Positions 10,115 through 19,700 of a stretch of 47,461 bases of DNA are shown here, piece by piece; position 1 is the first letter of the stretch; every line of letters starts with the position of its first letter. The stretch is taken from the NCBI GenBank assembly GCA_964596775.1, contig CAZQVN010000027.1, positions 1 through 47,461 of the forward strand, given 5' to 3'. Position numbers and translations under genes: made by a program. Source of the DNA: CAZQVN01 sp964596775 (GTDB lineage Bacteria; Eisenbacteria; RBG-16-71-46; JABDJR01; JAWXBZ01). The notes under the pieces are model-generated. The model was not told the origin of the DNA. It saw only the letters and a program-made list of their open reading frames with translations, and did no database searches.

Positions 10115-11110
10115 CTAGGAATCAAACTGCGCCCGGTAGGCGCGGAAGTCCGCCAGCACCCGGTCGTGATCGAAGGCCAGCGGCTCGGGGAGCGCGTCGA
10201 GCGGGAAAAACCGCGCTTCCAGGGCGTCGTCGTCCGGTTGCGGCTCGCCGTCGGCCCGGCCGAGGAACACGGTGGTCACCGTGTGATGACGGGGGTCGCG
10301 GGACGGCTCGGAATACGTGTGGAACTGGGCGGTGAGCGTCACCGACAGTCCGGTCTCCTCGCGGATCTCCCGAACCGCGGCGGCTTCCAGCGTTTCGCCG
10401 TAGTCGACGAAGCCCCCCGGAATGGCCCATCCCGGGGGCGGATTCTTCCGACGGATCAGCAGAACCCGTCCGTCTCCGGACTCCACGATCACGTCCACGG
10501 TGAGCTTCGGCTGCTTCCATTCCCGCGCATAGGGAGTGCCCTCGACGGCCGACGCGTCCGGCGCTTCCGCCAGGAGTTCCGCGACGGGGAAGAGCGCCGA
10601 ATACCGGATGCCCCGGGCCTCGATGGCCTCGCGACCGCCCGCATCGCGATCCACGACGGCGACGATCCGGGTGACCTTGCCTCCGGCGTCCTCGACGGCG
10701 TCGACCGCGGAGAGAACCGAGCCGCCCGCGGTGACGACGTCCTCGACCAGGGCCACGCTGCCCCCTTCGGGGAACAGGCCGTCGATCCGCTTCGCCGTGC
10801 CGTGCCCTTTCGCCTCCTTGCGGACCATGAACGCGGGGCGCGGTCGGCCGCGCCGGAACGATTCCGCGGCCATCGCTCCGACGATCGGCACCGCGCCGGC
10901 CACCGGACCGCCCACCGCGACGATCTCCTCCGCGTCGAGCACGTCGCACAGGGCCTGGGCGATCAGCAGCGATCCCTCCGGGTCGAGACTCACGCGGCGG
11001 ACGTCGAGGTAGTAGTCGCTGATCGCGCCGGAGGCCAGGACGAAGCGGCCGCGGCTCAGGGCCTTGCGAACGAGGATGGTCTTGAGACGGCGGAGAACGG
11101 GATCGGACAT
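10115..11110 (-). CDS. pyrE: Orotate phosphoribosyltransferase fused to a C-terminal Nudix hydrolase
   Basis: A 331-residue two-domain protein. Residues 1-195 are a PyrE-type phosphoribosyltransferase, with the flexible-loop signature RKEAKGHG at about 97-104 and the PRPP-binding motif LVEDVVTAGGS at 121-131. This enzyme makes OMP from orotate and PRPP in pyrimidine synthesis. Residues 200-331 are a Nudix hydrolase with a complete Nudix box from Gly233 to Leu255 (Gx5Ex7REUxEExGU), preceded by PPPGWAIPGGFVDYGE. Both halves look catalytically intact. The Nudix substrate is unknown; a nucleotide or pyrophosphate by-product of the pathway is plausible. ATG 11110 lacks a clear Shine-Dalgarno site. 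The gene is divergent from the subtilisin gene and upstream of tatA. Confidence 0.9.
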   Translation of the reverse strand: MSDPVLRRLKTILVRKALSRGRFVLASGAISDYYLDVRRVSLDPEGSLLIAQALCDVLDAEEIVAVGGPVAGAVPIVGAMAAESFRRGRPRPAFMVRKEAKGHGTAKRIDGLFPEGGSVALVEDVVTAGGSVLSAVDAVEDAGGKVTRIVAVVDRDAGGREAIEARGIRYSALFPVAELLAEAPDASAVEGTPYAREWKQPKLTVDVIVESGDGRVLLIRRKNPPPGWAIPGGFVDYGETLEAAAVREIREETGLSVTLTAQFHTYSEPSRDPRHHTVTTVFLGRADGEPQPDDDALEARFFPLDALPEPLAFDHDRVLADFRAYRAQFDS

Positions 11111-11138
11111 GAGCGGACGGTAGTCGCGGCGTGATGCG

Positions 11139-11167
11139 TCGTCAAGGAGGGCGTCGCTTGTTATAGT
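11139..11167 (+). promoter_or_regulatory. Predicted promoter of the secreted subtilisin gene
   Basis: TCGTCA (11139-11144, four of six matches to TTGACA) and TATAGT (11162-11167, five of six) are 17 bases apart, with TGT directly before the -10 box. Transcription would begin near 11174, leaving about 110 bases of leader before the GTG start at 11286. The pair lies just upstream of the divergent PyrE-Nudix start. Confidence 0.45.
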
Positions 11168-11285
11168 TCCCCCGCACCGTGATCAGGACGGCGGCGCAGG
11201 CGGAGGCGCAGGGAACGGGCGCAACCCGCCGGCGCGGGGCCGGGCCGCCGGACGAACGAACGTGAACCGCCAACAGGAAGGGACC

Positions 11286-14258
11286 GTGAAACCCGACTCT
11301 CGTCTGCCCGCTCTGTGCCTGCTGCTTGTCCTGCTCACGATCGGTACGATACCGGCCTCCGCGGGCCGGATCATCGTGGAGATGGACCCCGACGCGCCGG
11401 CGCCGCGGCGGATCGCCGTGCTTGCCGAACTGGCCGCCGCGGGCGGGGGAGCGGCTCCGCTCCGGATCGCGCCGATGTTCGCGGGACACACCGCGCCCGG
11501 CGATCCGCTGTCGCGGTTCTACGTCGCCGAAACCGTGGAGGAGCCGGCGGCCGAACGGTTCCTCGCGGCGGCGCGCCGCGCGCCCGGCGTGCGCTCGGCC
11601 GAACCGGACATCGTGCTTCCCCTGGCCGGCGCGGCGCCGAACGATCCGTTCTTCAATCACCCGTCGCCGGACTCGCTGCAGTGGCCGCTGCACGCGAATC
11701 CGGCCGGCCCGGACCTCGATATCCTCGAGGCGTGGAGCGTCACCCGCGGCGACACGTCGGTCGTCCTGGCCGTTCTCGACTCCGGCGTGGACTGGCGGCA
11801 TCCCGACTTCGGTCCGCCGCTGTCGCCCTTCGGAACGATCTGGACGAACTGGACGGAGGCGAACGGCCTCCCCGGGGTGGACGACGACCAGAACGGGTTC
11901 ATCGACGACGTCCGCGGCTGGGACTTCGTGGACCTGACGACCCTCCCGGGCGAAGAGGCCCGCCTCGATTCCTGCGGAACTCCGAACCGGACCCGTGCCA
12001 GGCCGGCCTGTTCCCTCGAGGACGGCTTCGTTCCCGACAACGACCCGGTCGACTACGACGGTCACGGCACGGTGGTGGCGGGAATCATCGGCGCCCGGGC
12101 CGACGACGGCGTGGGCCTGGCCGGAACCGCACCCGGCTGCCGGGTGATGCCGGTCCGGGTCGGCTGGCGCCAGGACTACGTGGACGATTTCGGCCGCCGC
12201 ATCACCGGCGGCGTGGTGGCCATGTCGTTCTGCGCCCAGGCAATCGTCTATGCCGCGGATGCCGGCGCGCGCGTTCTCAACTGCTCGTGGCTGTCCGACC
12301 AGACGGCGGCGCTGGCCGCGGCGCTCGACTACGCGATCATCGACCGGGGCGTCGTCGTCGTGGACGCGGCCGGAAACGGGGCCACGAGCGAAACACAGAG
12401 CCGGAATTACCTGAGCCGGAGAGGGGACTGCATCGAGGTGGCCGCCCTGCGCAAGGTCGGCGGCATTTCCGCGGTGACGAGCCTCGGTTCCTGGGTGGAC
12501 ATCGCGGCTCCCGGCGAACAACTCCTCACGCTTCTCCCGACCACGCGGAGCAGCCTGTACGCGATCACCACGTTCGGCGCCACGTCCTTTGCCGCGCCGT
12601 TCGTCACCGGAGTGGCCGGCCTGGCGCTGAGCATCGATCCGGACCTCACGCCCGCCGCGGTGCGGCAGCTGATCCGGGACACGGCGGTGAACATCGACGA
12701 CATCAACGCGTTCTGGATCGGCAAGTACGGGGCCGGCCTGGTCAGCGCCGGCGGCGTGGCGGCGCGGCTGACCGGTCGCGGGAGACACCGCCTGCCCCGG
12801 CCGCCCGCGTCTTCCCCCGTGGTGCTTTCCGACGGGCGGTTCCTCGGGCACGACACGGCCGGCCAGCTGCTCTCCATGGCCCACGACGGCTCCGGCGCGG
12901 ATTCCACACTGCTGGCCCTGTCGTTCGGCGTGGCCGGAATGCCCGCGGCCTTCGAACAGCCGGGCGGGGTGGTCCGCGCGGTGGCGTTCCGTTCCGGCCA
13001 CGTCCTCGTGACCGACGCGGCGGGGCGGGCGCGGGGCGGCTGGCCGCGCCCGGTGGGGGGGCCGCTCTTTGCCGGTCCGGTTCTCGCGGATCTCGACGGG
13101 GACGGTCGCGCCGAAGTGCTGCAGGCCGGCACCGATTCCCTGCTCTACGCCTGGGACATCGACGGCGGGCGGGTGCCCGGATTTCCGGTTCGGCTGACGG
13201 ATGCCGCCGTGACCGGCGCGGCCTGCGGCGATGTCGACGGAGACGGGGATCGGGAGATCCTCGTGGTGACGGTCGACGGCGTGGCCCACCTCGTGGACCG
13301 CGGCGGCGCACCGGCGCCCGGATGGCCGCTTCCGCCGATCCCCGGCGCCGGGCGGAAGGCGCCGCTCCTCTGCGACCTCGACGGCGACGGCGACCTGGAG
13401 GTCGTGTTCACGGGTGGTTCCCGGATCCACGCCCTGGACCGGTCCGGGGCAACGCTTCCCGGATGGCCGGTGCAGCTGTCCGCGCCTCCGGCGACCGAGC
13501 CGGCCGCGGCCGACCTCGATGGAACGGGGAGGGGATCGGTCCTTCTTGCCGATACGGCCGGACGCATTCATGTGCTGTCCGGCAGCGGAGCGTCGCGGAC
13601 CGGCTGGCCGGTGGATACGGGAGCTCCGATTCACTCCGGTCCGATCGCGGTGAGCCTGAACGGCGGGGCGCCTCCGGCGATCCTCGTCGGCACCGGTTCC
13701 CTCTGCCTGAACGCGTGGGACGGAAGCGGCAACGTGGTGTCCGGGTGGCCGTACCTGATGGACGGTCCCGCGGCAGCTCCGGCAGCCGGGGGATTCGCGT
13801 CGGCAGGCCGTGCCGCGATCTGGATCCACGGATCGGACCGCATGGCGCGCCGTCTGCCCCTGCCGGACGCGCCGGCCGGTGCCGCGGCCGGATACTGGTT
13901 CGGTGCGGGGGGAAATCCCGCGCGGGATCGCGCCCTTCCGGCGCGGCCGGCGCCGGCCGGCCCGGGGATCGGCGACGCGGGCGGAGTCACTGTCCTTGTC
14001 GCGCCGAATCCGTCGACGACGGGGAGGTTCCTGTTCCGTTTCCGGATGGAAACGGAAAGACCGGGCGCCCTGACGCTGTTCGACATTCAGGGTCGCCCGG
14101 TCCGCAAACTCCATTCCGGGGTTCTCGCCGCGGGGGACACGATCGTGGAGTGGGACGGAACCGACGATCTTGGCCGGCCGCTCCCCTCCGGGATCTACAC
14201 CTACCGGCTCGCCTGGCCCCGGGGCCAGGCCACGGGGCGGGTGATCCGGATCAGGTAG
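11286..14258 (+). CDS. Secreted subtilisin-like protease (S8) with FG-GAP repeats and C-terminal sorting-like domain
   Basis: A 990-residue exported serine protease. The order is: signal peptide ending IPASA near residue 26; inhibitor-like prodomain to about 110; S8 catalytic domain with Asp165 (VLDSGVDW), His260 (DYDGHGT), oxyanion Asn364 and Ser434 (FGATSFAAP). After residue 520 come several FG-GAP/VCBS-type repeats (for example DLDGDGRAEV and DVDGDGDREI) likely to fold as a propeller. The last 90 residues (APNPSTTGR to RVIRIR) form a FlgD/T9SS type A-like domain. That domain suggests export to the cell surface through a type IX-like route. GTG 11286 is preceded by AGGAAGG at about five bases and gives a clean signal peptide; the open frame from 11262 is less good. 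It converges on a lipoprotein gene only five bases away. Confidence 0.93.
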   Translation: MKPDSRLPALCLLLVLLTIGTIPASAGRIIVEMDPDAPAPRRIAVLAELAAAGGGAAPLRIAPMFAGHTAPGDPLSRFYVAETVEEPAAERFLAAARRAPGVRSAEPDIVLPLAGAAPNDPFFNHPSPDSLQWPLHANPAGPDLDILEAWSVTRGDTSVVLAVLDSGVDWRHPDFGPPLSPFGTIWTNWTEANGLPGVDDDQNGFIDDVRGWDFVDLTTLPGEEARLDSCGTPNRTRARPACSLEDGFVPDNDPVDYDGHGTVVAGIIGARADDGVGLAGTAPGCRVMPVRVGWRQDYVDDFGRRITGGVVAMSFCAQAIVYAADAGARVLNCSWLSDQTAALAAALDYAIIDRGVVVVDAAGNGATSETQSRNYLSRRGDCIEVAALRKVGGISAVTSLGSWVDIAAPGEQLLTLLPTTRSSLYAITTFGATSFAAPFVTGVAGLALSIDPDLTPAAVRQLIRDTAVNIDDINAFWIGKYGAGLVSAGGVAARLTGRGRHRLPRPPASSPVVLSDGRFLGHDTAGQLLSMAHDGSGADSTLLALSFGVAGMPAAFEQPGGVVRAVAFRSGHVLVTDAAGRARGGWPRPVGGPLFAGPVLADLDGDGRAEVLQAGTDSLLYAWDIDGGRVPGFPVRLTDAAVTGAACGDVDGDGDREILVVTVDGVAHLVDRGGAPAPGWPLPPIPGAGRKAPLLCDLDGDGDLEVVFTGGSRIHALDRSGATLPGWPVQLSAPPATEPAAADLDGTGRGSVLLADTAGRIHVLSGSGASRTGWPVDTGAPIHSGPIAVSLNGGAPPAILVGTGSLCLNAWDGSGNVVSGWPYLMDGPAAAPAAGGFASAGRAAIWIHGSDRMARRLPLPDAPAGAAAGYWFGAGGNPARDRALPARPAPAGPGIGDAGGVTVLVAPNPSTTGRFLFRFRMETERPGALTLFDIQGRPVRKLHSGVLAAGDTIVEWDGTDDLGRPLPSGIYTYRLAWPRGQATGRVIRIR
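14211..14230. repeat. Perfect 20-bp palindrome near the 3' end of the subtilisin gene
   Basis: The sequence GCCTGGCCCCGGGGCCAGGC is its own reverse complement. It lies inside the last codons of the protease gene, 28 bases before its stop, next to the convergent lipoprotein gene. In RNA from either strand it would fold as an eight-base-pair GC stem with a four-base loop. No T-run follows on either strand, so it is not a typical intrinsic terminator. Confidence 0.5.
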
Positions 14259-14263
14259 AGCGT

Positions 14264-14671
14264 CTACTTCCGTGCGCTCTCTCCCGTCACGTCCGTCACG
14301 GTCAACGCCCCGGCCAGAACTTTCACGACGGCCGACGGAGCGCTCTCGTTTCCGGAGCGGTCCACCGCGGTGACGAGATAGAACCGCTCGCCCGCGGGAA
14401 CATTCGTTTCCACGAAGAACGGGCTGGTGACCGGGGCCGCGTTGACCCTGGTCTTCGGGCCCATGCGGTAGACATTGTAGCCGGCCAGATCCGATTCGGC
14501 GCCGGGCGTCCACTTGAGGACGGCCTTGTCGGCGTCCTTCATGTAGGCGGCATAGATCTGGGGGGCCTGCGGCGGGGCGGTATCCGGGTTGACGGACGAC
14601 TCCTGGCCACAGCCACCGAGGACGATCGACGTCGCGACAAGTGCGGCGACGGCAGCGGACATGATCTTCAT
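14264..14671 (-). CDS. Small lipoprotein with one fibronectin type III-like domain
   Basis: A 135-residue exported lipoprotein. The signal sequence ends in VLGGC with the acylated cysteine at residue 21. The rest (PPQAPQIYAAYM to VVKVLAG) has the FN3 pattern: a tryptophan in VLKWTPG, AGYNVYR in the middle strand and YLVTAVDRSGNESAPS near the end. It has no catalytic residues and is probably a binding or structural module in the periplasm or at the surface. ATG 14671 has an AGGAGGAG site seven bases upstream; the longer frame from 14740 has none. It converges on the subtilisin gene and is divergent from the M23 peptidase gene, with 89 bases between starts. Confidence 0.85.
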   Translation of the reverse strand: MKIMSAAVAALVATSIVLGGCGQESSVNPDTAPPQAPQIYAAYMKDADKAVLKWTPGAESDLAGYNVYRMGPKTRVNAAPVTSPFFVETNVPAGERFYLVTAVDRSGNESAPSAVVKVLAGALTVTDVTGESARK

Positions 14672-14760
14672 GGGGGGACTCCTCCTTGACAGGTGACGCG
14701 TGAACGGACTGAGCGAACATCCCTGTCGTGCAAGCGACATACCAGAAAGGGGGATCCGGA

Positions 14761-16623
14761 TTGTCCGAATCCAATGATTTTATAAAGCGCATCGCATCAG
14801 TGTCTTGCGGCGTTGTTCTCGACCGGACTCTCAGGGCCGTCACGGTCGCTGTCCTGGTTGCGGTCTCTCATTCTGCAGTGTGCGCCTCCGACTTCGTGCA
14901 GTCTGCAACGCCGGCGGCCGCCGGGCGCTCGACCGCTGCCGGCCGATCGGCGGCGGGTCCGTCGGCGGACATCCCCGCTCCGATCGATCCCCCTCACCGG
15001 CTCACTTCGAGTTTCGGCGAATACCGGCGCGGCCACTTTCACGGCGGCGTCGATTTTTCGACCGGACAGAAGACGGGACTGCCGGTCCGGGCGGTGGCGG
15101 ACGGCCGGATCTGGCGGGTGCGCGCCTCGGGTTCCGGGTACGGCCTGGCGCTCTACGTGCGCCTCGTCGACGGGCGGACGGCCGTTTACGCGCATCTCGA
15201 TGCGTTCAACCCGGCGATCACCGCGTACGTGGAAGCAGCCCAGGAGAGCCTGTCCCGCTACGAGGTCGATCTCTACCCCGGCGTGAACGAGCTTCCGGTT
15301 GCGGCCGGCGCAATCCTCGGCACGACCGGCGAGTCGGGTGCGGGACCTCCGCATCTCCATTTCGAAATCCGCGAGGGAACCGGCGCGGACACGGGCGTGA
15401 ACCCGCTGCGGATCGGGCTTGCCGTTGCGGATACAACGGCTCCGCTCATCAAGGCGCTGCAGTTCCGCCCGGCCGGAGAGGGGAGCCGGATCAACGGGCA
15501 GGCCGGGCCGGTCGTCCTTCCCGTCGTGGATCGGGGACGCGATCGCTACACGTTTCCCGGGGTCACGATCGAGGGGGAAGCGCTCCTGTCCGTCAGGGCC
15601 TGGGATCCCACGACGACGGGAAACCGGCTCGCCCCGTACACGGCGGTCATCGAGGCGGGAGGACAAACGCTCTACGCGATGCGTCTCGACCGCTTCGACT
15701 GGAACAGCGCCCACCAGGTGGAACTCGTGTTCGATGCGGCGCAGGCCGGCGGCGGCGACTCGTTCTACATGAACCTCTACCGGCCCGAAGGGGCCACGAA
15801 CCCGGCGTTCGAACCGGGCCCGCCGCTGGCCGGGCGGCTGGACGCGGCGGTCTTTCCGTCCGGCGCGGGGGACGTGACAATCCGGGTGCGTGACGCGGCC
15901 GGCAACGAGGCGCGGCTGGACGGAACGGTGACGGTGCAGCCGGCCCCGGCCGTCGCGGAGCCCGATCCGGCCGGAGTGTTCCGCGTGAGCCGCGGGAATG
16001 CGATGACCCTTGCCGGCGGGCGGCTCACGCTGTCGGCGCCGGACCGGGCTTTCTTCGGTCCGGGCCGGGTCCGCATCGCCGAGGCGCCGGTCGCGGCGGG
16101 GGACAATTCCGGCCTTGTTCTCGCCGGAGGCGGCGTGGCGGTGAACGCGCCCGACCTCGTCCTCGACCGCGCCGTGCGGGTGGCGCTGGCTCCGACCGGC
16201 GCCGATTCGGGGGGCTCCGCCCTCTACCGCGTGTCCGGCTCCGGTTCCTTCTCCTTCGTCGGTGACGCATCAGGCCCGGACGGCATCGGCGGCGAGACGC
16301 GTTCGCTCGGAACGTTCGTGCTCGCCCGCGACGTCTCGCCCCCCTCGATCCGGATCCTGTCCCCCCGCGCGGAGGGAAGCGAGTCCGGCCGTCCGTCGAT
16401 CCGCGTGACGATCACCGATCGCGGTTCCGGTTTCGGATGGAGCGACATCACCACGGAGATCGACGGCATCACCCAGATCGTGGTCTTCGATCCGGAATCG
16501 GCGCGCCTCTCCGGCCGTTCCCGCCGGGCGCTGGCTCCGGGGGAGCACACGCTCCTGGTCCGGGTCCGGGATCGCGCCGGAAATACGAGCGTCGCAACGC
16601 GCGTGTTCCGGGTGGCCGGATGA
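14761..16623 (+). CDS. Secreted M23 (LytM-type) peptidase with C-terminal beta-rich domains
   Basis: An exported protein of about 620 residues. The signal peptide is centred on VTVAVLVAVSHSAVCA (residues 27-42). The M23 domain follows, with HxxxD formed by His94 and Asp98 (HFHGGVDFS) and HxH by His198 and His200 (PHLHFEIR). These are the zinc ligands and catalytic His of LytM-type endopeptidases that cleave peptide cross-links in murein. All are present, so it should be active. About 400 residues of Ig-like or carboxypeptidase-regulatory-like beta domains follow (for example VRVRDRAGNTS near the end), perhaps for wall or surface binding. TTG 14761 has AAAGGGGGAT shortly upstream. GTG 14728 is a possible alternative without such a site. 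Confidence 0.88.
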   Translation: MSESNDFIKRIASVSCGVVLDRTLRAVTVAVLVAVSHSAVCASDFVQSATPAAAGRSTAAGRSAAGPSADIPAPIDPPHRLTSSFGEYRRGHFHGGVDFSTGQKTGLPVRAVADGRIWRVRASGSGYGLALYVRLVDGRTAVYAHLDAFNPAITAYVEAAQESLSRYEVDLYPGVNELPVAAGAILGTTGESGAGPPHLHFEIREGTGADTGVNPLRIGLAVADTTAPLIKALQFRPAGEGSRINGQAGPVVLPVVDRGRDRYTFPGVTIEGEALLSVRAWDPTTTGNRLAPYTAVIEAGGQTLYAMRLDRFDWNSAHQVELVFDAAQAGGGDSFYMNLYRPEGATNPAFEPGPPLAGRLDAAVFPSGAGDVTIRVRDAAGNEARLDGTVTVQPAPAVAEPDPAGVFRVSRGNAMTLAGGRLTLSAPDRAFFGPGRVRIAEAPVAAGDNSGLVLAGGGVAVNAPDLVLDRAVRVALAPTGADSGGSALYRVSGSGSFSFVGDASGPDGIGGETRSLGTFVLARDVSPPSIRILSPRAEGSESGRPSIRVTITDRGSGFGWSDITTEIDGITQIVVFDPESARLSGRSRRALAPGEHTLLVRVRDRAGNTSVATRVFRVAG

Positions 16624-16711
16624 TCCGGACCGGCGAGGCGTTGACCGCGCGCCATTCGGCGCCACGCTTCCCGCACGCGACGCGCCGATCGCGGCGGCGG
16701 CGGACACCGCT

Positions 16712-16740
16712 TTGCCTGCGCGGACCGTTTCGGTTAAGTT
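16712..16740 (+). promoter_or_regulatory. Weak candidate promoter for dnaE-accA
   Basis: TTGCCT (16712-16717) and TAAGTT (16735-16740) are 17 bases apart. The -35 box matches four of six consensus bases, the -10 box only three. It sits in the 148-base spacer between the M23 gene and dnaE, about 30 bases before the GTG start. The local AT content is higher than in the flanking genes. Confidence 0.25.
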
Positions 16741-16771
16741 TCAGGAATTTCAGCCATCACGCGGGGGAACA

Positions 16772-19700
16772 GTGAGCCGGTCCGGGTTCGTGCATCTTCA
16801 CAATCATTCCGACTACTCCCTTCTGGACGGCGCGCAGACGATCGAAAAGCTCGTGTCTTCCGCGGTGGCCTCGGGAATGCCGGCCGTGGCGCTCACCGAC
16901 CATGGCAACATGTTCGGGGCGATCAAGTTCTACGACACGGCGAAGAAGGCGGGCATCAACCCGATCGTCGGGATGGAGGCCTACGTCACCCGCGGCAGCC
17001 GCACCGACAAGACGCAGAAACACGGCCCGTCCAACCCCCTCGATCATCTCGTCCTGCTGGCCCGCAACGAAACCGGGTACCGGAATCTCGTGCGCCTCTC
17101 CTCGGCCGGTTTCGTGGAGGGCTTCTACTACAAGCCGCGGATCGACATGGAGCTTCTCGCGAAGCACTCCGAGGGGCTGATCGGCCTCTCCGCCTGCCTG
17201 AACGCGGAGATTCCCAAGCTGCTCCTGGCCGGCCGCGACGACGAGGCGGTGGCCGCGGCGGGGCGGTTCACCGACATCTTCGGAAAGGACGCGTTCTACC
17301 TCGAGCTCCAGGACCACGACATCCCCGACGAGAAGACGGTGATGCCGCGCCTCGTGGAGATTGCCGGGAAGACCGGCGTGCCGCTCGTGGCCACGAACGA
17401 CTGCCACTACAACCTCAAGGACGACGCGGACGCCCACGACGTGCTCGTCTGCATCCAGACCGGCAAGAGCGTGGACGATCCGAACCGGCTCAAGTTCACC
17501 ACGAAGGAGCTCTACTTCAAGTCGCCCGAGGAGATGCGCCACCTCTTCCGCCACTATCCGCAGGCCTGCGACGCGACCCTGGACATCGCGGAAAAGTGCC
17601 GCCTCGAGCTCCAGCTCGGGAAGCCCCAGCTGCCGCACTTCGCCTGCCCGGACGGTTTCGCCGACCTCGACGCCTATCTCCGGCATCTCGCCCACGAGGG
17701 GCTGCGCCGGCGTTATCCGGCTCCCGCGGATGGCGTGATCGAGCGGCTGGAGTTCGAGCTCGGCGTCATCTGCCAGATGGGTTACTCCGGCTACTTCCTC
17801 GTCGTGCGCGATTTCATCGATCACGCGCGGGGGCGGGGGATCCCGGTGGGGCCCGGCCGCGGTTCGGCGGCGGGGAGCCTGGTGGCCTACGCCATCGGCA
17901 TCACGAACGTGGACCCGATCCGCTTCCACCTGCTCTTCGAGCGGTTCCTGAACCCGGAGCGGATCTCGCTTCCCGACATCGACGTGGATTTCGAGGACGA
18001 CCGCCGCGACGAGATCATCCAGTACGTCCGCAGGAAGTACGGCGAGGAAAACGTCTCGCAGATCATCACGTTCGGCACGATGGCCGCGCGCGGCGCCATC
18101 CGCGACGTCGGCCGGGCGCTCGGCCTGCCCTACGGCGAGGTGGACCGGATCGCCAAGATGGTGCCCGAGGAACTCGGCATCACCCTGGACAAGGCGATCA
18201 AGACGGTGTCCGAGCTGAAGGAGATGTCCGGGGACGGCGGCACCCACGGGCGCCTGCTCCAGACGGCCCGGACGCTGGAGGGGCTGTCCCGCCATGCGTC
18301 CACCCACGCCGCCGGCGTGATCATCGCCCCGCGCCGGCTCGACGAGATCGTTCCGCTGTTCAAGCCGGCGAACAAGGACGAAATCTCCACCCAGTACGAC
18401 ATGAACTCGGTCGAGAAGATCGGCCTGGTGAAGATGGACTTTCTCGGGCTGCGCACGCTCAAGGTCATCGACAAGGCGGAAAAGCTGATCGAGGCGACGA
18501 CCGGGGAGGCGATCGACACGGCGGCGCTGCCGTTCGAGGACCCCCTGACGATGGACCTGCTCCGGGCCGGCCGCGCGGTCGGCGTGTTCCAGTTCGAGTC
18601 GGAGGGGATGCGCAACCTGCTGCGGAGGCTCCAGCCGAACGACTTCGAGGACCTCATCGCGGTCAACGCGCTCTACCGCCCGGGCCCGATGGGCAGCGGG
18701 ATGGTCGACGACTTCATCGACTGCAAGCAGGGGCGGAAGCCGATCCGCTACGAGCATCCTCTGCTCGAGTCGATCCTCAAGCCGACGTACGGGATGATGG
18801 TGTACCAGGAACAGGTGATGCAGATCGCGTCGCGCCTCGGGGGGTTCACGCTCGGACAGGCGGACCTGCTCCGCCGGGCCATGGGCAAGAAGAAGGCCGA
18901 GGAGATGGCGAAGCAGCGCGAGGCGTTTCTCGCCGGCGCGGTCAAGCAGGACATTCCGAGGAACGCCGCGGAAAAGATCTTCGAGCAGATGGAGTACTTT
19001 GCCGGCTACGGATTCAACAAGAGCCACTCCGCGGCGTACGCACTGATCTCGTACCAGACGGCCTGGCTCAAGGCGCACTATCCCATCCAGTTCATGGCCG
19101 CCGCGCTGACCTCGGAAATGGAAAAGACGAACCGGATCGTCGTGCTCATCGAGGAGTGTCGGAAAATGGGGATTCCGGTGCTGCCGCCCGACGTCAACGC
19201 GTCGGGCACCGAGTTCCAGGTGGAGGGATCCGCGATCCGTTTCGGTCTCGGGGCGGTGAAGAACGTGGGGCAGGGCGCCATCGACGCGATCCTCGAGGCG
19301 CGGGCCGGCCGGCCGGCCGAGGGGGTTCCTGGCGGTCCGTTCCTGAACCTCTTCGATTTCTGCCGGCGCATCGACCTGCGGGCCGTGAACAAGCGCGTCG
19401 TGGAGAGCCTGGTGGCCGCCGGCGCCCTGGACAGCCTGCCCGGGCACCGGGCCCAGCAGATGGAGGCCATCGGCCTGGCCCTCGAGGGGGGGCTGGCCCG
19501 GCAGTCCGAGCGGGAGCGCGGCCAGTTCAACCTGTTCGGCGGGGCCACGGATGAGGCCGCGATCATCCCGGAGAGCGAGTTGCCGGAAGCGCCGGAGTGG
19601 GAGACGGCCCGCCGCCTCAAGGAGGAAAAGGCCGTCCTCGGGTTCTACCTGTCCGATCATCCGCTGGCGTCGCTCCGCGAGGAGATCGCCGCGGTGGCCA

